64,000 bases of DNA from the NCBI GenBank assembly GCA_035627955.1, contig DASPKU010000002.1, positions 86,277-150,276 on the forward strand. Direction: 5' to 3'. The number at the start of each line of letters is the position of its first letter. The first letter of the stretch is position 1. The DNA comes from Phycisphaerales bacterium (GTDB lineage Bacteria > Planctomycetota > Phycisphaerae > Phycisphaerales > UBA1924). Of the stretch, positions 10,471-19,757 are shown piece after piece. Under the pieces are notes generated by a model that worked only from the letters and a program-made list of their open reading frames with translations, was not told the origin of the DNA and ran no database searches. The translations under genes and the position numbers were made by a program.

Positions 10471-11550
10471 TTAGGGCTGCGGGAGCGCCTTCATCTTTGC
10501 CCAGACAGATTCGGCATCAAGGGTGAGGCAGCTCGGCTCCTTGTCGCCTGCGCTGACGACCATCTTGGGATACCCGGCCTTGTCCAGGCTCGCAGCGCCG
10601 TAGCGACGGAGAGCTTCGAAGACGAGGTCGGCCGGGCCAATCAGCAGGTCTCCCATCGCGAGGTAGTACGTGCCGGGAGGAAGCTTTGGCGGAGCCTTCT
10701 GACCATCCATGTCCATGAACACTCCTCCCTCAGGGCCAATCGGGAACGTGTACAACTGGTCGCAGTCGGCGGAGAGGAGGGTGACCGATTTGCGGACGCC
10801 GCCGTAGATCATCGGGGCCTTCCGGAAGTTCTGTACGTTGACTTCCACTGGGACGAGAACCGTCGGACCGGCCGGCCACTGCACATCGGGGAGAGTGATC
10901 ACGGTGTCGTATGACGCATCTGCTGGGACCGTCACGTCCTGGTATATGACACGCCCCTGAGCGGCCACACGCGGAGACTTTTCGAGGGCGATGAAGTACG
11001 TACCGCGCTCGCCGCGTTTGAACCCACCCACACTGAAGCGGTTGTTCTTGGAGAGGAACAGGCATCGGCCGCGGGACCTCGAGGCGTACACAGGGCCGAC
11101 GGGTTCGCCATCTTTGAGAACAATCCCGGTCGCGCTCACTGCTCGCGGAAGCGTGATGACCCCTGAGATTGATTTCTCAGTGTCCGCGATGGGGAACTCG
11201 TACCACTTGTTGAACGAGCGTTTGAGTGTCAGGGCTCTGAAGGCCGCGGCCTCGGCATTCTCGCAAAAGGGGTCGAACAGGAAGTTGGGATCGAAGGGGG
11301 CCACAACCAGCGTGGCGGGCCCACGTGGCACGACGGCGATGTCGCTGAACCCACTCCCATCGGGCCCCGTGCTACAGATGTCGTTATCTCCTGCACTTCC
11401 ATTGCAGGTCGCGACAAAGGGGACATCGGGAATCCCGGCTCCTGTTTCGTCTCTGACGGCTATCTTGAACTCCACGGCACGCTCATCCGTGGGCTGACCG
11501 TGTGCGGCGAGGAATCCGACGATGGCTGCGGCGGCAACGTGGAGGTGCAT
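10471..11550 (-). CDS. Secreted protein of unknown function
   Basis: A 359-residue protein with a probable signal peptide (MHLHVAAAAIVGFLAAHG). The mature part looks beta-rich, with strands such as EFKIAVRDETGAGIPDVPFV that recall carboxypeptidase-regulatory or Big-like folds, and about seven cysteines. No family was identified. The DNA here is visibly less GC-rich than its neighbours. A small gene lies 42 bases upstream on the same strand and may be cotranscribed. Confidence 0.6.
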   Translation of the reverse strand: MHLHVAAAAIVGFLAAHGQPTDERAVEFKIAVRDETGAGIPDVPFVATCNGSAGDNDICSTGPDGSGFSDIAVVPRGPATLVVAPFDPNFLFDPFCENAEAAAFRALTLKRSFNKWYEFPIADTEKSISGVITLPRAVSATGIVLKDGEPVGPVYASRSRGRCLFLSKNNRFSVGGFKRGERGTYFIALEKSPRVAAQGRVIYQDVTVPADASYDTVITLPDVQWPAGPTVLVPVEVNVQNFRKAPMIYGGVRKSVTLLSADCDQLYTFPIGPEGGVFMDMDGQKAPPKLPPGTYYLAMGDLLIGPADLVFEALRRYGAASLDKAGYPKMVVSAGDKEPSCLTLDAESVWAKMKALPQP

Positions 11551-11592
11551 TGATCGTGATCCAGGAGGACGAACTGCGCACAGCCAGCACGT

Positions 11593-11868
11593 TCACACTC
11601 GGTGTCCGAGCTGTTTACGAACCTCTTTAATTGCGAGCAGGTAACGGAGTGACTCGGTGTCTTCTTCGCGTTTACGAGTTTCACAGAGATCTCGGGGTCG
11701 ACCAGGGAACAGCCAGAGTGCTCGTGACTTGCGGCGCGCTCGATCCGCCTTCGCGAGCCGCTGGTCAAGACTGAGACTCAGGTTCTCGCGGACTTCGGCG
11801 AGAACCTCGTCGTCGGTCTTCTCGCAGGGCCAGAGGATTCGGCCTAGGTCAGAGGGTCGGGCGACCAT
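11593..11868 (-). CDS. Small hypothetical protein
   Basis: A ~91-residue, highly charged, predicted helical protein (DDEVLAEVRENLSLSLDQRL, KADRARRKSRALW, ESLRYLLAIKEVRKQLG). The ATG at 11866-11868 is used; a TTG two codons earlier is possible. It has no hydrophobic segment. The LSLDQRLAKAD-like helix and size are reminiscent of small antitoxin-type or HTH-less regulators, but no family was recognised. Base composition is lower in GC than the surroundings. It precedes the secreted protein gene by 42 bases. Confidence 0.45.
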   Translation of the reverse strand: MVARPSDLGRILWPCEKTDDEVLAEVRENLSLSLDQRLAKADRARRKSRALWLFPGRPRDLCETRKREEDTESLRYLLAIKEVRKQLGHRV

Positions 11869-11888
11869 GGCCAATCGTATGTGAGCGG

Positions 11889-11918
11889 ATAGGACTCATA
11901 GGACCTCTAGGACTCATA
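11889..11918. repeat. TAGGACTCATAGG-type short repeat
   Basis: ATAGGACTCATAGGACC is followed by TCTAGGACTCATA. It is a second member of the short repeat family seen at 8862-8893 and 34358-34390, here upstream of the small hypothetical gene. Confidence 0.65.
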
Positions 11919-11936
11919 CGAGCGATGGCGGGCGAG

Positions 11937-11966
11937 CCCACCCCAACCCCTCCCTATGGGAGGGGC
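11937..11966 (-). terminator. Repeated CCCCTCCC hairpin after gmd
   Basis: In the direction of gmd transcription, GCCCCTCCC pairs with GGGAGGGG around a short loop, followed by TTGGGGTGGG. It lies ten bases beyond the gmd stop. A nearly identical 30-bp element lies just after the membrane-protein gene at 13210-13239. There is no real T-run, so termination is inference. Confidence 0.5.
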
Positions 11967-11975
11967 ATTGGAATG

Positions 11976-13034
11976 TCACCGGTCGTGGTCGCCCTGGCGG
12001 TGGATTTTGTGGCCGGCGTCCTTGAGGGTCTTCTCGCGGTGGGCGAGCTCGAGGTCGTGGTCGACCATCATTTTGGCGAGCTGTTCGACGGTGGTGGTGG
12101 GTTCCCAGCCGAGCTTGGTTTTCGCCTTGGAGTAGTCGCCCAGCAGCTCGTCGACCTCGCTAGGGCGGAGGTAGCGGGGGTCGAAGGCGATGAAGTCGGT
12201 GTAGTCGAGGCCGACGTGCTCGAAGGCCATGCGGGCGAACTCGCCGACGGAGATCATCTTGTTGGTGGCGATGACGTAGTCGTCGGGCTTGTCGTGCTGA
12301 AGCATGAGCCACATGGCCTTGACGTAGTCGCCGGCGAAGCCCCAGTCGCGCTTGCTGTGCAGGTTGCCGAGGTAGAGCTTGTCCTGCAGGCCGAGCTTGA
12401 TGCGGCCGACGGCGCGGGTGATCTTGCGGGTGACGAAGGTCTCGCCGCGGCGGGGGGACTCGTGGTTGAAGAGGATGCCGCAGCTGGCGTGCAGGCCGTA
12501 GGCCTCGCGGTAGTTGACGGTCATGTAGTGGGCCATGACCTTGGCGCAGGCGTAGGGCGAGCGCGGGTAGAAGGGCGTGGTTTCGCGCTGGGGCACCTCG
12601 AGCACCTTGCCGTACATCTCGGAGCTGGAGGCCTGGTAGAAGCGGCACTGCTGGCCGGACTCCTGCTGGAACTCGCGCACGGCGTCGAGGATGCGCAAGG
12701 CGCCCATGGCGACGGTGTCGGCCGTGAAGATCGGCATGTCGAAGGAGACGCGGACGTGGGACTGAGCGCCGAGGTTGTAGACCTCGTGGGGGCGGACGCG
12801 GCGCATGAGCTCGGAGAGGGAGTTGCTGTCGCAGAGGTCGCCGTAGTGGAGTTTCAGGCGAGCGCCGCCGGCGTGGGGGTCCTGGTAGATGGGGTCGATG
12901 CGGGCGGTGTTGAAGGAGGAGCTGCGGCGGATGATGCCGTGGACTTCGTAGCCCTTGCTGAGGAGAAGCTCGGCGAGGTAGGAGCCGTCCTGTCCGGTGA
13001 TGCCAGTGATGAGGGCGCGGCGGGGTGCGATCAA
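11976..13034 (-). CDS. gmd: GDP-mannose 4,6-dehydratase
   Basis: Converts GDP-D-mannose to GDP-4-dehydro-6-deoxy-D-mannose, the first step to GDP-fucose, rhamnose-type or perosamine sugars for surface glycans. The 352 residues are of normal length. The NADP-binding GxxGxxG is [19 protein letters not shown], followed by the family-typical [30 protein letters not shown], the catalytic SSSEMYGK with YxxxK as [10 protein letters not shown], and [16 protein letters not shown]. The start at 13032-13034 gives the exact family N-terminus. Downstream is a repeated hairpin. The GT-C-like gene lies upstream on the same strand, ~200 bases away. Confidence 0.97.
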   Translation of the reverse strand: MIAPRRALITGITGQDGSYLAELLLSKGYEVHGIIRRSSSFNTARIDPIYQDPHAGGARLKLHYGDLCDSNSLSELMRRVRPHEVYNLGAQSHVRVSFDMPIFTADTVAMGALRILDAVREFQQESGQQCRFYQASSSEMYGKVLEVPQRETTPFYPRSPYACAKVMAHYMTVNYREAYGLHASCGILFNHESPRRGETFVTRKITRAVGRIKLGLQDKLYLGNLHSKRDWGFAGDYVKAMWLMLQHDKPDDYVIATNKMISVGEFARMAFEHVGLDYTDFIAFDPRYLRPSEVDELLGDYSKAKTKLGWEPTTTVEQLAKMMVDHDLELAHREKTLKDAGHKIHRQGDHDR

Positions 13035-13209
13035 GGTGGGCTCCTAAGACTCCCGAAGGGGGGATGTCGGCGATTTTAGAGGTGGGGTTGAAGGCGGAAG
13101 GGGGAGAAGAAATGTCGGATGTGCGATGTCGGACTTCGGATGTGAGGCGGGGCGAGTTCGACGGGTTGCGTTGAATCGCACCGACGATTGCGGGCGTGAG
13201 GCGATCAAA

Positions 13210-13239
13210 CCCACCCCAACCCCTCCCTCAGGGAGGGGC
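13210..13239 (-). terminator. Repeated CCCCTCCC hairpin after the membrane glycosyltransferase-like gene
   Basis: AGCCCCTCCCT pairs with AGGGAGGGG-type arm and is followed by TTGGGGTGGGTTTG on the minus strand, directly after the stop of the upstream gene. It is a close copy of the element at 11937-11966. Confidence 0.5.
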
Positions 13240-13241
13240 TT

Positions 13242-14726
13242 TCAGAGCGGCCAGAAGCGGTGGTTGGGGGGCTCGGGTGGGCGGGGGAGGTTGGCGGGGG
13301 CGGGGGGTTCGTGGGGGAGGTTGGCGGCGGGTGGGGGGTCGTTGATGTGGTCGGAGTGGCGGAGGGAGTTGAGGGTCACGGCGAGGAGGGCGAGGGAGAG
13401 GGCGAGGGGGGTGAGGGGGCGGAGGTAGTGGAGGAGCCGGTTGAAAGGCACACCGGTCGGGAGACCGGTGCCACCAGAAGAAAGCAGGGCGAACAGCATG
13501 AGGGCGAAGGGGTCGACGTAGCGCTGGAAGAGGTCGTGGTTGGCGGTGCTGGCGGCGGTGTAGCCGAGGATGGCCGCGATGAGGATGAGGCGGCGGCGGG
13601 GGTCGTTGGCGGCGGCGAGGGCGAGGATCGCGAGGGCGCCCAGCATCGAAAGGGCCAGCATGAACGGGGAGGTGTGGCCGGCGATGAGCGGGAGCTTGGC
13701 GGCGATGTTCCACAGGCCGCTGCGGCGGCCGGCCTCATAGTCGTGGTTGGTGGGGACGATGCACGCGGCCACGAAGATGAGCGCCAGGATGACGAGGAGG
13801 GTCGTGCGTTGCGTGCGCCACAGGCGCAGGGCGTGGGGCCACCAGAGGGGCGCGAAGAAGGGTGAGAAGGCGCCGAAGGTGGCGAGGATCATGACGAACG
13901 CCGCGGGGTTGGCGCCCTTGTACCAGCCCTGGAAGACGGGCGGCACGAGGCCCTGCCAGTAGCGGGCGAAGAGGGCGAGGATGGCGAGAGCGGGGACCGT
14001 GAACGCGACGGCGAGGAGCGTGCGGGTGAGCTGTCGCGGCACGTCGGTGAAGACGAGCTTCAAGGGGATGAGCGGATCGGTGGTAGGGTCGGCGGTCGCC
14101 TCTTGGCTTGAAGGGGTAAGCCACGCGGCCACCCACAGCAGGCCCGCGGTCCACGCGTGGATCTGGCGGACGAGCACCAGTGCGAGGAGGATGAGGCCGC
14201 CGAGCGTGAGCCACGCGAGTGTGAGGCGCGGGCGGAGAGCGATGAGGAGGATGGCGAGCACGCCCAGCCAGCCGAGGTCGTCGGGGAGGAGCCAGGCGCT
14301 GCTCTGCACGACGTAGACCGAGCAGGCGAAGGGGAGGGTGATGGCGATGGCGAGCAGTGGGGGGGCGCGACGTCCCGCGGCGTGGCCCAGGAGAAATGAG
14401 AGCGTTGTTGCGATCAGGAGCGAGACGAGCTGGAGGGCGGTGATGGAGGGGCTGATGAACCTGGCGACGGCGGCCTCAAGGATGTGGTAGCCGGGCGTGG
14501 TGGCGGACTTGTAGTGCCAGAGGTCGAAGTCGGGCCACTGCCGGGCGAACTGGCGGATGGTGGGCTCGTGGTAGAGCTTCTGGTCGTAGGCGACGCGGGA
14601 GGGGATGCGGCTAGAGAGGATGAGGGCGAGGCCGAGGGCGAGGGTGAAGGCCGCGAGGGTGAGGGCGGGGAGGAGGGGGCGGGGGTTAAGGGTTGGAGGT
14701 GGCACGTCGAGGATGAGTATCGGCAT
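13242..14726 (-). CDS. Multi-pass membrane protein, probable GT-C-type glycosyltransferase
   Basis: A ~494-residue integral membrane protein with about ten hydrophobic segments, starting near residue 18 (LPALTLAAFTLALGLALIL). After the first segment comes an acidic/aromatic loop with YDQKLYHEP and WPDFDLWHYKSATTPGYHIL, like the first catalytic loop of GT-C enzymes that use lipid-linked sugars (ALG10/ArnT-like), so a sugar transferase is inferred. The C-terminal tail is proline-rich (EPPAPANLPRPPEPP). The start at 14724-14726 is uncertain; the ribosome site is weak. A palindromic repeat (13451-13476) is read in frame as GGTGLPTG. It lies between gmd and a methyltransferase, consistent with surface glycan synthesis. 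Confidence 0.7.
   Translation of the reverse strand: MPILILDVPPPTLNPRPLLPALTLAAFTLALGLALILSSRIPSRVAYDQKLYHEPTIRQFARQWPDFDLWHYKSATTPGYHILEAAVARFISPSITALQLVSLLIATTLSFLLGHAAGRRAPPLLAIAITLPFACSVYVVQSSAWLLPDDLGWLGVLAILLIALRPRLTLAWLTLGGLILLALVLVRQIHAWTAGLLWVAAWLTPSSQEATADPTTDPLIPLKLVFTDVPRQLTRTLLAVAFTVPALAILALFARYWQGLVPPVFQGWYKGANPAAFVMILATFGAFSPFFAPLWWPHALRLWRTQRTTLLVILALIFVAACIVPTNHDYEAGRRSGLWNIAAKLPLIAGHTSPFMLALSMLGALAILALAAANDPRRRLILIAAILGYTAASTANHDLFQRYVDPFALMLFALLSSGGTGLPTGVPFNRLLHYLRPLTPLALSLALLAVTLNSLRHSDHINDPPPAANLPHEPPAPANLPRPPEPPNHRFWPL
13451..13476. repeat. Palindromic repeat inside the membrane protein gene
   Basis: The 26 bp are identical to clpB positions 1785-1810 in reverse orientation: CACCGGTC, a 5-base centre, GACCGGTG, then CCACCA. 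It is translated as SGGTGLPTGVP in a loop between membrane segments. Confidence 0.8.
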
Positions 14727-14728
14727 TT

Positions 14729-14837
14729 GGGTGGCCAGCCGCTCCGCGGCGGCTTTTTCAAGGCTTACGAACTGGCGGGGGTGTCCGGTCGATAATGGGT
14801 GTCCGAAGGAAGACCGCCGCGGAGCGGCGGGCCACCC
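14729..14837. repeat. Inverted 24-bp repeat pair flanking a divergent promoter region
   Basis: GGGTGGCC followed by A and GCCGCTCCGCGGCGG at 14729-14752 is matched on the other strand by 14814-14837 with 23 of 24 identical bases. The arms are 61 bases apart and sit in the 5' leaders of the divergent membrane protein (start 14726) and methyltransferase (start 14856). Each arm is also partly self-complementary. Confidence 0.7.
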
Positions 14838-14855
14838 ATGCAGGACAGGAGGATC

Positions 14856-15500
14856 ATGGCAGGACCAATCTCCAGGTTGATGCAGGCGATGCACGGGCCG
14901 GTGTACCGGGCGCGGCTGCGGGCGCTGGTCGCGGCCATCCTGCCACACCTCAAGGAGGGCGACCAGGTCCTCGATGTGGGGTGTGGGAACGGCACGCTGG
15001 GGCGAGCGTTGATGGACGACCCGCGCGCGCCCAGGGGGCTGGTGGTGGAGGGGTTGGAGCGTGTGGCGCGGGGGGGCGAGCCGATCACGGTGCACGCGTA
15101 CCCGGGCGGGCGCATGCCCTTTGGTGATGGGACTTACGACGCGGTGATCGTGGCGGACGTGCTGCACCACGAGCAGGACCCGGAGGGGCTGCTGCGGGAG
15201 TGTGCGCGGGTTTCCAGGCGGCTGGTGATCATCAAGGACCATCAGCTGAAGGGCGTGCTGGCCAAGGCGCGGGTGAGCTTTATCGACTGGGCGGCGAATG
15301 CGCCGTACGGCGTGCCGTGCTTGTACCGGTACAACACGCCGGGGGAGTGGTCACAGGTGCCGGGGCGGCTGGGGCTTGAAGTGGCGGAGAGCCTTGGGTC
15401 GATGAAGGTCTACCCGCCGGTGGTGAACCTGCTGTTCGGCGGGGGGTTGCACTACTTCGCGGTGCTGCGGAAGCCAGAATCGCAAGGGCCGGGAGCTTGA
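14856..15500 (+). CDS. Class I SAM-dependent methyltransferase
   Basis: A 214-residue cytoplasmic enzyme. The SAM-binding motif I is VLDVGCGNGTLGRAL near residues 40-54; motif II/III is YDAVIVADVLHH, typical of methyltransferase-11 type enzymes, followed by LLRECARVSRRLVIIKDHQL. The start at 14856 is preceded by AGGAGG at good spacing; ATG 14838 in the same frame is a less likely start. The gene ends four bases into the next open frame and is probably cotranscribed with the UbiA-like gene. The substrate is unknown; the context suggests a glycan, lipid or isoprenoid. Confidence 0.88.
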   Translation: MAGPISRLMQAMHGPVYRARLRALVAAILPHLKEGDQVLDVGCGNGTLGRALMDDPRAPRGLVVEGLERVARGGEPITVHAYPGGRMPFGDGTYDAVIVADVLHHEQDPEGLLRECARVSRRLVIIKDHQLKGVLAKARVSFIDWAANAPYGVPCLYRYNTPGEWSQVPGRLGLEVAESLGSMKVYPPVVNLLFGGGLHYFAVLRKPESQGPGA

Positions 15501-15550
15501 GGCCGCTGGATGGTGAGCGCGACAGGTCGGGCCACCGGCAGGACACGATC

Positions 15551-16507
15551 ATGAAGCATGATCGTGGCACGGTGTGGTCTCTTGTGCGCCTGGCCCGGTT
15601 GCACCAGTGGCTCAAGGGCGTGTTCGTTCTCATTGGGCCGTTGTACGGGCTGAAGGACCTCACTGCTCAGCAGCACGAGTTATGGTGGGAGCCGCTCACG
15701 GCGGGGCTGCTGGCGTTCCTGGCGTTCGGGTTTGCCAGCAGCGGGTGCTACGTCATCAACGACCTGCACGATGCCGAGCTGGACCGGATGCACCCGCGGA
15801 AACGGCACCGGCCGATCGCGAGCGGGGCGGTGGGGAAGGGGGCCGCGGGGGTGTTCGCGGCGGTGCTGTTCGTGCTGGCGGCAGGTTGCATTCTCGCGCT
15901 GGACGCAGCGGTACGGCTGGGCGTGGCGGCGGTGGTGCTGGGGTACGTGGTGAACGTGTTTGCGTACTCGGCGTGGCTGAAGCACGTGGTGATCGCGGAT
16001 GTGCTGTCCCTGGCACTGGGGTTCGTGCTGCGGATGTTCGGCGGGTGTGCCGCGGTTGGGATCGCGCCGACCACCTGGCTGCTGAACGTGACGTTCTTCC
16101 TGGCGATGTTCCTGGCCTTTGGGAAGCGGCTGGGTGAGCGGCGGACGCTGGGGCTGGATGCGGCCAGTGCGCGGGGGGTTCAGGCGGCGTACACGGATGA
16201 GCTGCTGCGGATGGTGGTGGTGGTGACGGGTGTTGCAACCCTTATCACCTACGCGGGTTATGTGCAGGCGCGGGAGCCGGAGACGAGCTTCCAGGTCTGG
16301 CCGTTCCTCGCCAGGTTCAACTTCCTGTGGTTCACCATGGTGCCGGCGATTTATGCCCTGATGCGGGCGATCGTGCTGCTGGAGCGGGGGCAGTACGACG
16401 ACCCGACGGAGCTGGCGGTGAAGGACCGCCCGATGCAGGGGGCGGTGCTGGCGTTCATGTTCTTGACGGCGGGCGTGCTGAGTTGGAAGCTGTGGGCTCC
16501 CCAATAG
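15551..16507 (+). CDS. UbiA-family prenyltransferase, decaprenyl-phosphate phosphoribosyltransferase-like
   Basis: A ~318-residue membrane enzyme with about eight hydrophobic segments. The first Asp-rich motif is NDLHDAELDRMHPRKRHRPI, the form used by DPPR synthase-like UbiA proteins that attach phosphoribose to polyprenyl phosphate; the second charged loop is AFGKRLGERRTL. The start MKHDRGTVW at 15551 fits the family N-terminus (LVRLARLHQWLKGVFVLIGPL); a TTG at 15497 would add a polar extension. It follows the methyltransferase by about 50 bases. Its product could be a lipid-linked pentose for cell-envelope glycans; a different prenyl acceptor is possible. Confidence 0.85.
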   Translation: MKHDRGTVWSLVRLARLHQWLKGVFVLIGPLYGLKDLTAQQHELWWEPLTAGLLAFLAFGFASSGCYVINDLHDAELDRMHPRKRHRPIASGAVGKGAAGVFAAVLFVLAAGCILALDAAVRLGVAAVVLGYVVNVFAYSAWLKHVVIADVLSLALGFVLRMFGGCAAVGIAPTTWLLNVTFFLAMFLAFGKRLGERRTLGLDAASARGVQAAYTDELLRMVVVVTGVATLITYAGYVQAREPETSFQVWPFLARFNFLWFTMVPAIYALMRAIVLLERGQYDDPTELAVKDRPMQGAVLAFMFLTAGVLSWKLWAPQ

Positions 16508-16632
16508 GGGTGAAGTACCGATCCGTGACAGAGAACTGTCGGTTGTGCGTCTCTCGTAGAGTCTCTGCCCCACGGTTTTCCCATCGTGGGCCTTTGTAAG
16601 TGCTTGCAGGTGTTCGAGAACGGAGGTTTCTG

Positions 16633-19600
16633 ATGCTGATGCGGTTGGCCAGGATTGCGACGGCGGCGGCTCTGGTGGCGGCGTGCGGTCTCGCGACGCC
16701 GGTTGTGGCCCAGGACGGCGCCCCTTCTGGTGGTGGCGAGGCCCCGCAGTTCAAGCCCTTTGCCGAGGTGAGCAAGGGGTACGAGAAGGTGATCTCCACG
16801 GCGGACGGGCAGAGCTTCTACACGCTCTTCACCCGCAAGCGCGACGGGGGCATGCTGGCGGAGCTGCCCCGCGGGTGGGAGAGCCAGAAGCAGTTCATTG
16901 CCATGACGGTGGCCAGCGGCGAGAGCTATGCGGGCCTGCAGACCGGCGACCTGTACGTGTACTGGAAGCGGTTCGACAACCGCCTGATGCTCATGGAGCC
17001 CAACGTGGGCACCCGGAGCAACGGGGACCCTGAGAGCAAGAGCAGCGTCAAGAACCTGTTCACCGACCGGGTGATCCTGGATGTGCCGATCGTGTGCATG
17101 GGGCCCAACGGGCAGCCGGTGATCGACTTCAAGGCGCTGCTGGCCGGTCGCATCCGCGAGGTGTTCACCGCGGGCGGGGGCGTGGGGCGCGTTGGGCGCG
17201 GGGCGCTGAGCGCCAACGCGAGCCTGGCGACCATCAAGGATGCGAAGGCGTTCCCGAAGAACGTCGAGATCACGTACGAGATGCCCACGACCAACGGGCG
17301 GATCCAGGCGTTCCACTACTCGATCAGCTCGATCCCTGACAGCACGGGGTATCAGCCGCGGGTGGCGGATGACCGGGTGGGGTACTTCACCACGGTGTAC
17401 CGCGACCTGGGCAAGTTCACCGACCGCGAGAAGTGGGTGCGGTACATCAACCGCTGGCACGTTGAGAAGCGCGATCCCAAGCTGAAGATGAGCCCGCCCA
17501 AGGAGCCCATCGTGTTCTACATCGACACCGCGGTACCGGTGCGCTACCGCACGGCGGTGCGCGAGGGCGTGCTGCGGTGGAACAAGGCCTTCGAGAAGGT
17601 GGGCATCAAGGACGCGATCGAGGTCTACCAGCAGGACGAGGCCACCAACCAGCACATGGACAAGGACCCGGAGGATGTGCGGTACAACTTCATCCGCTGG
17701 CTCTCCAATGACGAGGGCACGGCCATTGGCCCCAGCCGCACGCACCCGCTGACCGGGCAGATCCTGGACGCCGACGTGGTGCTGACCGACGGCTGGATCC
17801 GCCACTTCTGGGTGCAGTACAACGAGATCATGCCCGAGATCGCGATGGAGAACCTCTCCGGCGAGACGATCGCGTGGCTGGACAAGAACCCGCAGTGGGA
17901 CCCGCGCGTCCGCCTGGCTGATCCGGGCGAGCGCGACGCCATCATCGCCCAGCGCGCCCGTCGCGGCGTGCTGGCGTACGGTGGGCACCCCATCGCCATG
18001 CACACCTCGGGCGCCCAGGAGCACGACTCCACGCGCCTGGCCGGCGCGCGGGAGTTCGACGGGTTGATCGGTCGCTCCAGCCAGTTCAACGGGCTGTGCC
18101 TGGCGGCCAAGGGCAAGGCGTTCGACATGGCCACCATGCAGATGACCATGGAGATCATGGACATGGACGAGGTGGCCAAGGCCTACGGCATCGAGACCGG
18201 GGCCGAGGGCGAGCCGGCTGAAGGAGAGAAGGGCGAGGGCAAGAAGAAGGAGAAGGGCGACTCGCTCGACGGGATCCCCGACTGGTTCGTGGGGCCGCTG
18301 CTGGCGGACCTGGTGAGCCATGAGGTGGGCCACACGCTGGGCCTGCGGCACAACTTCAAGGCCTCGGGCCAGTGGACGCTGGAAGAGGTCAACAGCGAGA
18401 AGGTGAAGGGCAAGAGCCCGATCACCGCGTCGATCATGGACTACACGCCCGTGAACTTCGCCATCAAGGACGGCAAGGCCACGGGCGACTTCGCGATGAT
18501 TGACGTGGGCAAGTACGACTACTGGGCGATCGAGTACGGCTACACGCTGGATGATCCCAAGAAGGTGCTGGAGAAGGTGGGCGAGCCGGGCCACGAGTAC
18601 GGCACCGACGAGGACGTCGGCGGGCCCGACCCCTTGGCGCAGCGTTATGACTTCTCCAAGAACCCGATCGATTACGCCAAGAGCCAGATGGAGCTGGCCA
18701 AGTACCACCGCGAGCGGCTGCTGGAGAAGTTCGCGAAGAACGGCGAGAGCTGGGCCAAGGTGCGGCGGGGCTACACCATCAGCCTGGGCATGCAGACGCG
18801 CGGGCTGAGCATGCTGTCGCCGTGGGTGGGCGGGGCGCACGTCAACCGCGACCACAAGGGCGACCCCAACGGTCGCGAGCCGATCGTGGTGGTTCCCGCG
18901 GCCCAGCAGCGCGAGGCGCTCAAGTGGGTCATCGAAAACTCGTTCTTCGATGAGAGCTTCGGGCTCACCCCCGAGCTGCTCCAGAAGATGACGGTGCAGA
19001 AGTGGCTGGACCAGGGCGGTGGTCGCGACGCGGCCGAGGACGCGACCTGGCCGGTGCACGACCGCATCGCGGGCATCCAGAGCTCGGTGCTAACGATGCT
19101 GATGAACCCCACGACGGTGCGGCGGGTGTTCGACAACGAGTTCCGCGTCAAGGCCGAGGAGGACGTGCTCACGCTGCCCGAGATGCTCGACACCATTCAC
19201 GCGAGCGTGTGGAGTGAGCTCGAGAAGGGTGGCAGCGGCAAGTTCACGGCGCGCAAGCCGATGATCAGCAGCCTGCGCCGCAACCTGCAGCGCGAGTACC
19301 TCGACCGCATGATCGAGCTGACCTTCCCGGGCAGCGGCAGCGGCGAGGCGTACAAGCCGGTCTCCAACCTGGCGATGTACAAGCTGCGGGGCCTCAAGGA
19401 CCGCATCGCCCGCGTGCTGGATGACAAGGGCGCGGCCGGGAACCTCGACGCGTACACGCTCGCTCACCTGACCGAGGCGCGCACGCGGATCGAGAAGGCC
19501 CTGGATGCCGGCTACACCCTCAACGGCGGCGGCGGCATGGGGGGCATGGGCGGGTTCATCATCCTGGGCAACACGCCCGAGACGGTGCAGCCCACGCAGC

Positions 19601-19686
19601 AGGCCCCGGCGCTGCAGTCGATCCCGACGCAGTACCTGCCGGAGGAGGCGCCGGCCTCGCAGCCGGTTCCCGCGCCGAAGCAGTGA
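16633..19686 (+). CDS. Secreted zinc-dependent metalloprotease (DUF5117/DUF4953 type)
   Basis: A ~1017-residue exported protein with signal peptide MLMRLARIATAAALVAACGLATPVVAQ (split here only for reading; cleavage after AQ). The N-terminal ~300 residues fit the DUF5117 pattern (FTRKRDGGMLAELP, FDNRLMLMEPN). The zinc site is HEVGHTLGLRHN at residues 563-574 with the following Met in SIMDYTP, as in metzincin-like peptidases. A lysine/glutamate-rich insert (EGEKGEGKKKEKGD) lies just before it. The C-terminus is Gly- and Pro-rich. The ATG at 16633 has GGAGG seven bases before it. It is followed by a strong terminator and is probably monocistronic. Substrates are unknown. Confidence 0.9.
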   Translation: MLMRLARIATAAALVAACGLATPVVAQDGAPSGGGEAPQFKPFAEVSKGYEKVISTADGQSFYTLFTRKRDGGMLAELPRGWESQKQFIAMTVASGESYAGLQTGDLYVYWKRFDNRLMLMEPNVGTRSNGDPESKSSVKNLFTDRVILDVPIVCMGPNGQPVIDFKALLAGRIREVFTAGGGVGRVGRGALSANASLATIKDAKAFPKNVEITYEMPTTNGRIQAFHYSISSIPDSTGYQPRVADDRVGYFTTVYRDLGKFTDREKWVRYINRWHVEKRDPKLKMSPPKEPIVFYIDTAVPVRYRTAVREGVLRWNKAFEKVGIKDAIEVYQQDEATNQHMDKDPEDVRYNFIRWLSNDEGTAIGPSRTHPLTGQILDADVVLTDGWIRHFWVQYNEIMPEIAMENLSGETIAWLDKNPQWDPRVRLADPGERDAIIAQRARRGVLAYGGHPIAMHTSGAQEHDSTRLAGAREFDGLIGRSSQFNGLCLAAKGKAFDMATMQMTMEIMDMDEVAKAYGIETGAEGEPAEGEKGEGKKKEKGDSLDGIPDWFVGPLLADLVSHEVGHTLGLRHNFKASGQWTLEEVNSEKVKGKSPITASIMDYTPVNFAIKDGKATGDFAMIDVGKYDYWAIEYGYTLDDPKKVLEKVGEPGHEYGTDEDVGGPDPLAQRYDFSKNPIDYAKSQMELAKYHRERLLEKFAKNGESWAKVRRGYTISLGMQTRGLSMLSPWVGGAHVNRDHKGDPNGREPIVVVPAAQQREALKWVIENSFFDESFGLTPELLQKMTVQKWLDQGGGRDAAEDATWPVHDRIAGIQSSVLTMLMNPTTVRRVFDNEFRVKAEEDVLTLPEMLDTIHASVWSELEKGGSGKFTARKPMISSLRRNLQREYLDRMIELTFPGSGSGEAYKPVSNLAMYKLRGLKDRIARVLDDKGAAGNLDAYTLAHLTEARTRIEKALDAGYTLNGGGGMGGMGGFIILGNTPETVQPTQQAPALQSIPTQYLPEEAPASQPVPAPKQ

Positions 19687-19710
19687 TGCGTGTTCCGTGA
19701 GTTGATCAGG

Positions 19711-19744
19711 AGGGCCCCGCGGGTGCGGGGCCCTCTTTGTTTTT
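19711..19744 (+). terminator. Intrinsic terminator of the metalloprotease gene
   Basis: AGGGCCCCGC (19711-19720) pairs with GCGGGGCCCT (19725-19734) and is followed by CTTTGTTTTT. Confidence 0.9.
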
Positions 19745-19757
19745 GCGGGTCGATTGA

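Noticed and set aside
16351-19059. 902-residue open frame on the minus strand
   Set aside because: It lies opposite the metalloprotease gene with its complete zinc motif and is a composition artefact.
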